From Hippasteria phrygiana (lineage: Eukaryota; Echinodermata; Asteroidea; Valvatida; Goniasteridae): a stretch of DNA of 64,000 nt. The stretch's first letter is position 1, and the number at the start of each line of letters is the position of its first letter. This document shows, one piece after another, positions 58,201 through 64,000 of the stretch. The translations under genes were made by a program, and so were the position numbers. Under the pieces are notes generated by a model, which was not told the DNA's origin, made no database searches, and worked only from the letters and a program-made list of their open reading frames with translations. The stretch is taken from positions 1,506,001 to 1,570,000 of the forward strand of contig JAZGUH010000451.1 of the NCBI GenBank assembly GCA_037893225.1, read 5' to 3'.

Positions 58201-58781
58201 GGTGAATATCCCATTCAATTATGAACAGGGAAAGGAGGGGCGTTCATCTGAAAATTTGGCAAACGTTAAGCAGTCACAATGCAGTAAACGGAAGAACGCA
58301 CACAGAGTTCACGGGAAGAAATTTGTTGCGAGGTTTGAATTTTCTCGAAGAGTTCTAACGCTGTGAAGCTGGCGATGGTCTCAAATTGTTGCCCTAGATC
58401 TAAGCTACCCATACGTGTGAAAATTGCTAGATTTGGTCAATATCCCAATAAATTATGAACAGGGAAAGGAGGGGCGTTCATCTGAAAATGTGGCAAACGT
58501 TAAGCAGTCACAATGCAGTAAACGGAAGAACGCACACAGAGTTCACGGAAAAAAATTTGTTGCGAGGTTTGAATTTTCTCGAAGAGTTCTAACGCTGTGA
58601 AGCTGGCGATGGTCTGAAATTGTTGCGCTATATCTAAGCTACCCATACGTGTGAAAATTGCTGGATTTGGTCAATATCCTATTAAATTATGAACAGGGAA
58701 AGGAGGGGCGTTCATCTGAAAATTTGGCAAACGTTAAGCAGCCACAATGCAGTAAACGGGAGAACGCACACAGAGTTCACT
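55276..58781. repeat. 15-monomer tandem duplication (3,506 bp), copy 2
   Basis: Second copy, in direct tandem with the first. The period ends near 58,781; the breakpoint is marked by CACGGG at 55,273 versus CACTGG at 58,779. Confidence 0.85.
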
Positions 58782-59384
58782 GGAAGAAATTTGTTGCGAG
58801 GTTTGAATTTTCTCGAAGAGTTCTAACGCTGTGAAGCTGGCGATAGTCTCAAATTGTTGCGCTAGATCTAAGCTACCCATACGTGTGAAAATTGCTGGAT
58901 TTGGTCAATATCCCAATAAATTATGAACAGGGAAAGGAGGGGCGTTCATCTGAAAATTTGGCAAACGTTAAGCAGTCACAATGCAGTAAACGGGAGAACG
59001 CACAAAGAGTTCACAGGAAAAAAATGTTGCGAGGTTTGAATTTTCTCGAAGAGTTCTAACGCTGTGAAGCTGGCGATGGTCTCAAATTGTTGCGCTAGAT
59101 CTAAGCTACCCATACGTGTGAAAATTACTGGATTTGGTGAATATTTCATTCAATTATGAACAGGGAAAGGAGGGTCGTTCATCTGAAAATGTGGCAAACG
59201 TTAAGCAGTCACAATGCAGTAAACGGAAGAACGCACACAGAGTTCACCGGAAGAAATTTGTTGCGAGGTTTGAATTTTCTCGAAGAGTTCTAACGCTGTG
59301 AAGCTGGCGATGGTCTCAAATTGTTGCGCTAGATCTAAGCTACCCATACGTGTGAAAATTACTGGATTTGGTGAATATCCCAAT

Positions 59385-62300
59385 AAATTATGAACAGGGA
59401 AAGGAGGGGCGTTCATCTGAAAATTTGGCAAACGTTAAGCAGTCACAATGCAGTAAACGGGAGAACGCACAAAGAGTTCACAGGAAAAAAATGTTGCGAG
59501 GTTTGAATTTTCTCGAAGAGTTCTAACGCTGTGAAGCTGGCGATGGTCTCAAATTGTTGCGCTAGATCTAAGCTACCCATACGTGTGAAAATTACTGGAT
59601 TTGGTGAATATTTCATTCAATTATGAACAGGGAAAGGAGGGTCGTTCATCTGAAAATGTGGCAAACGTTAAGCAGTCACAATGCAGTAAACGGAAGAACG
59701 CACACAGAGTTCACCGGAAGAAATTTGTTGCGAGGTTTGAATTTTCTCGAAGAGTTCTAACGCTGTGAAGCTGGCGATGGTCTCAAATTGTTGCGCTAGA
59801 TCTAAGCTACCCATACGTGTGAAAATTACTGGATTTGGTGAATATCCCATTCAATTATGAACAGGGAAAGGAGGGGCGTTCATCTGGAAATGTGGCAAAC
59901 GTTAAGCAATCACAATGCAGTAAACGGAAGAACGCACACAGAGTTCACGGGAAGAAATTTGTTGCGAGGTTTGAATTTTCTCGAAGAGTTCTAACGCTGT
60001 GAAGCTGGCGATGGTCTCAAATTGTTGCGCTAGATCTAAGCTACCAATACGTGTGAAAATTGCTAGATTTGGTCAATATCCCAATAAATTATGAACAGGG
60101 AAAGGAGGGGCGTTCATCTGAAAATGTGGCAAACGTTAAGCAGTCACAATGCAGTAAACCGGAGAACGCACACAGAGTTCACAGGAAGAAATTTGTTGCG
60201 AGGTTTGAATTTTCTCGAAGAGTTCTAACGCTGTGAAGCTGGCGATGGTCTCAAATTGTTGCGCTAGATCTAAGCTACCCATACGTGTGAAAATTGCTGG
60301 ATTTGGTCAATATCCCAATAAATTATGAACAGGGAAAGGAGGGGCGTTCATCTGAAAATTTGGCAAACGTTAAGCAGTCACAATGCAGTAAACGGGAGAA
60401 CGCACAAAGAGTTCACAGGAAAAAAATGTTGCGAGGTTTGAATTTTCTCGAAGAGTTCTAACGCTGTGAAGCTGGCGATGGTCTCAAATTGTTGCGCTAG
60501 ATCTAAGCTACCCATACGTGTGAAAATTACTGGATTTGGTGAATATTTCATTCAATTATGAACAGGGAAAGGAGGGTCGTTCATCTGAAAATGTGGCAAA
60601 CGTTGAGCAGTCACAATGCAGTAAACGGAAGAACGCACACAGAGTTCACAGGAAGAAATTTGTTGCGAGGTTTGAATTTTCTCGAAGAGTTCTAACGCTG
60701 TGAAGCTGGCGATGGTCTCAAATTGTTGCGCTAGATCTAAGCTACCCATACGTGTGAAAATTACTGGATTTGGTGAATATCCCATTCAATTATGAACAGG
60801 GAAAGGAGGGGCGTTCATCTGAAAATTTGGCAAACGTTAAGCAGTCACAATGCAGTAAACGGGAGAACGCACAAAGAGTTCACAGGAAAAAAATGTTGCG
60901 AGGTTTGAATTTTCTCGAAGAGTTCTAACGCTGTGAAGCTGGCGATGGTCTCAAATTGTTGCGCTAGATCTAAGCTACCCATACGTGTGAAAATTACTGG
61001 ATTTGGTGAATATTTCATTCAATTATGAACAGGGAAAGGAGGGTCGTTCATCTGAAAATGTGGCAAACGTTAAGCAGTCACAATGCAGTAAACGGAAGAA
61101 CGCACACAGAGTTCACCGGAAGAAATTTGTTGCGAGGTTTGAATTTTCTCGAAGAGTTCAAACGCTGTGAAGCTGGCGATGGTCTCAAATTGTTGCGCTA
61201 GATCTAAGCTACCCATACGTGTGAAAATTACTGGATTTGGTGAATATCCCATTCAATTATGAACAGGGAAAGGAGGGGCGTTCATCTGAAAATGTGGCAA
61301 ACGTTAAGCAATCACAATGCAGTAAACGGAAGAACGCACACAGAGTTCACGGGAAGAAATTTGTTGCGAGGTTTGAATTTTCTCGAAGAGTTCTAACGCT
61401 GTGAAGCTGGCGATGGTCTGAAATTGTTGCGCTATATCTAAGCTACCCATACGTGTGAAAATTGCTGGATTTGGTCAATATCCTATTAAATTATGAACAG
61501 GGAAAGGAGGGGCGTTCATCTGAAAATTTGGCAAACGTTAAGCAGCCACAATGCAGTAAACGGGAGAACGCACACAGAGTTCACTGGAAGAAATTTGTTG
61601 CGAGGTTTGAATTTTCTCGAAGAGTTCTAACGCTGTGAAGCTGGCGATAGTCTCAAATTGTTGCGCTAGATCTAAGCTACCCATACGTGTGAAAATTGCT
61701 GGATTTGGTCAATATCCCAATAAATTATGAACAGGGAAAGGAGGGGCGTTCATCTGAAAATTTGGCAAACGTTAAGCAGTCACAATGCAGTAAACGGGAG
61801 AACGCACAAAGAGTTCACAGGAAAAAAATTTTGCGAGGTTTGAATTTTCTCGAAGAGTTCTAACGCTGTGAAGCTGGCGATGGTCTCAAATTGTTGCGCT
61901 AGATCTAAGCTACCCATACGTGTGAAAATTACTGGATTTGGTGAATATTTCATTCAATTATGAACAGGGAAAGGAGGGTCGTTCATCTGAAAATGTGGCA
62001 AACGTTAAGCAGTCACAATGCAGTAAACGGAAGAACGCACACAGAGTTCACCGGAAGAAATTTGTTGCGAGGTTTGAATTTTCTCGAAGAGTTCTAACGC
62101 TGTGAAGCTGGCGATGGTCTGAAATTGTTGCGCTATATCTAAGCTACACATACGTGTGAAAATTGCTGGATTTGGTCAATATCCTATTAAATTATGAACA
62201 GGGAAAGGAGGGGCGTTCATCTGAAAATTTGGCAAACGTTAAGCAGCCACAATGCAGTAAACGGGAGAACGCACACAGAGTTCACTGGAAGAAATTTGTT

Positions 62301-64000
62301 GCGAGGTTTGAATTTTCTCGAAGAGTTCTAACGCTGTGAAGCTGGCGATAGTCTCAAATTGTTGCGCTAGATCTAAGCTACCCATACGTGTGAAAATTGC
62401 TGGATTTGGTCAATATCCCAATAAATTATGAGCAGGGAAAGGAGGGGCGTTCATCTGAAAATTTGGCAAACGTTAAGCAGTCACAATGCAGTAAACGGGA
62501 GAACGCACAAAGAGTTCACAGGAAAAAAATGTTGCGAGGTTTGAATTTTCTCGAAGAGTTCTAACGCTGTGAAGCTGGCGATGGTCTCAAATTGTTGCGC
62601 TAGATCTAAGCTACCCATACGTGTGAAAATTACTGGATTTGGTGAATATTTCATTCAATTATGAACAGGGAAAGGAGGGGCGTTCATCTGAAAATGTGGC
62701 AAACGTTAAGCAGTCACAATGCAGTAAACGGAAGAACGCACACAGAGTTCACAGGAAGAAATTTGTTGCGAGGTTTGAATTTTCTCGAAGAGTTCTAACG
62801 CTGTGAAGCTGGCGATGGTCTCAAATTGTTGCGCTAGATCTAAGCTACCCATACGTGTGAAAATTACTGGATTTGGTGAATATCCCATTCAATTATGAAC
62901 AGGGAAAGGAGGGGCGTTCATCTGAAAATTTGGCAAACGTTAAGCAGTCACAATGCAGTAAACGGAAGAACGCACACAGAGTTCACGGGAAGAAATTTGT
63001 TGCGAGGTTTGAATTTTCTCGAAGAGTTCTAACGCTGTGAAGCTGGCGATGGTCTCAAATTGTTGCCCTAGATCTAAGCTACCCATACGTGTGAAAATTG
63101 CTAGATTTGGTCAATATCCCAATAAATTATGAACAGGGAAAGGAGGGGCGTTCATCTGAAAATGTGGCAAACGTTAAGCAGTCACAATGCAGTAAACGGA
63201 AGAACGCACACAGAGTTCACGGAAAAAAATTTGTTGCGAGGTTTGAATTTTCTCGAAGAGTTCTAACGCTGTGAAGCTGGCGATGGTCTGAAATTGTTGC
63301 GCTATATCTAAGCTACCCATACGTGTGAAAATTGCTGGATTTGGTCAATATCCTATTAAATTATGAACAGGGAAAGGAGGGGCGTTCATCTGAAAATTTG
63401 GCAAACGTTAAGCAGCCACAATGCAGTAAACGGGAGAACGCACACAGAGTTCACTGGAAGAAATTTGTTGCGAGGTTTGAATTTTCTCGAAGAGTTCTAA
63501 CGCTGTGAAGCTGGCGATAGTCTCAAATTGTTGCGCTAGATCTAAGCTACCCATACGTGTGAAAATTGCTGGATTTGGTCAATATCCCAATAAATTATGA
63601 ACAGGGAAAGGAGGGGCGTTCATCTGAAAATTTGGCAAACGTTAAGCAGTCACAATGCAGTAAACGGGAGAACGCACAAAGAGTTCACAGGAAAAAAATG
63701 TTGCGAGGTTTGAATTTTCTCGAAGAGTTCTAACGCTGTGAAGCTGGCGATGGTCTCAAATTGTTGCGCTAGATCTAAGCTACCCATACGTGTGAAAATT
63801 ACTGGATTTGGTGAATATTTCATTCAATTATGAACAGGGAAAGGAGGGTCGTTCATCTGAAAATGTGGCAAACGTTAAGCAGTCACAATGCAGTAAACGG
63901 AAGAACGCACACAGAGTTCACCGGAAGAAATTTGTTGCGAGGTTTGAATTTTCTCGAAGAGTTCTAACGCTGTGAAGCTGGCGATGGTCTCAAATTGTTG
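59385..64000. repeat. Third copy of the 51-59 kb module, 20-monomer offset (4,674 bp)
   Basis: From about 59,950 to the window end the sequence matches 55,276-59,326 at an offset of 4,674 bp. Its left part (from about 59,385) matches 51,205-55,270 at 8,180 bp. Three copies of the AAACCGGAG and GTTGAGCAG monomers result. A hybrid monomer at 59,341-59,390 (GGTGAATATCCCAATAAA, combining the A and D types) marks the junction. Confidence 0.8.

Larger units (their letters stand above)
19372..64000. repeat. Satellite array, right segment (233/234-bp monomer)
   Basis: About 191 further monomers in the same orientation and register as before the insertion, running off the right edge. The first 10 kb has the same subtypes as the left segment (TTCTCACGC, TTCCGAGG, CTATGAAGC). 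From about 29.2 kb these vanish and a regular five-subtype pattern takes over. No non-satellite sequence occurs in these 44.6 kb. Confidence 0.98.
29230..64000. repeat. Five-monomer, 1,169-bp higher-order repeat compartment
   Basis: Five subtypes follow in order. A: GTGAATATCCCATTC, CACCGG or CACGGG. B: GCTAGATTTGG or ACTAGATTTGG, CCAATAAA, CACGGAAAAAAATT, then GGTCTGAAATTG and TATATCTAAG. C: CCTATTAAA, CAGCCACAATG, CACTGG, GATAGTCTC. D: CCAATAAA, CACAAAGAGTTC, 233 bp. E: GAATATTTCATTC. Clean 1,169-bp spacing is seen from 29,278 to 33,954 (29,278, 30,447, 31,616, 32,785, 33,954). Later units are often shortened or extended, giving spacings of 935, 1,402, 1,636 and 1,870 bp, always whole monomers. 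A GTTCAAACGC variant appears from 32,871 onward only in this compartment, and GTTGCCCTAGATC from about 31,974. Confidence 0.9.

Noticed and set aside
1..64000. Telomeric repeats, rRNA or tRNA genes
   Set aside because: No TTAGGG-type runs, no rRNA-like conserved blocks and no cloverleaf with B-box sequence were seen.

Overview
The window is almost entirely satellite DNA. About 59.9 kb is one head-to-tail array of a 233/234-bp monomer (about 256 copies, all in the same orientation). It is broken once, at 15,269-19,371, by a 4.1-kb DNA transposon-like insertion. I see no intact protein gene, rRNA, tRNA or CRISPR. The short open frames inside the array recur with the satellite period in several frames and are shadows of the repeat. 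The organism is a eukaryote, most likely a marine invertebrate; echinoderm is a guess resting on the long poly-C/poly-G tracts and TACATGTA-like words in the insertion.

Layout. (1) 1-15,268: left array, a mosaic of monomer subtypes with local higher-order repeats (HORs) of 935 bp (4 monomers) and 1,402/1,404 bp (6 monomers). (2) 15,269-19,371: insertion with perfect 14-bp terminal inverted repeats (CACGGTCCGCCGAT) and a 4-bp ACGT target duplication. It carries G/C homopolymers, a CTCF-like site near the left end, a possible nested retrocopy and only decayed coding potential. (3) 19,372-about 29,200: the left-type mosaic continues, including a 3.16-kb copy of a block from the other side of the insertion and a 10/11-monomer duplication. 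(4) About 29,230-64,000: a more regular compartment built on a 5-monomer, 1,169-bp HOR (types A-E), with larger duplications of 3,506 bp (15 monomers), offsets of 4,674 and 8,180 bp, and a 7.2/6.3-kb pair.

Monomer length is explained by one indel: most subtypes are 234 bp, and subtypes with a run of A before ATGTTGCG are 233 bp. HOR lengths add up accordingly (1,169 = 4x234 + 233).

The most notable observation is that nearly every monomer carries a perfect three-unit heat-shock element (nGAAnnTTCnnGAAn; core TGAATTTTCTCGAAG) inside its most conserved stretch. I saw the GAA/TTC/GAA core broken in only two monomers. If real, this is a satellite with a few hundred potential HSF sites, comparable in principle to human satellite III. 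That is inference from sequence alone. All comparisons were made by eye.
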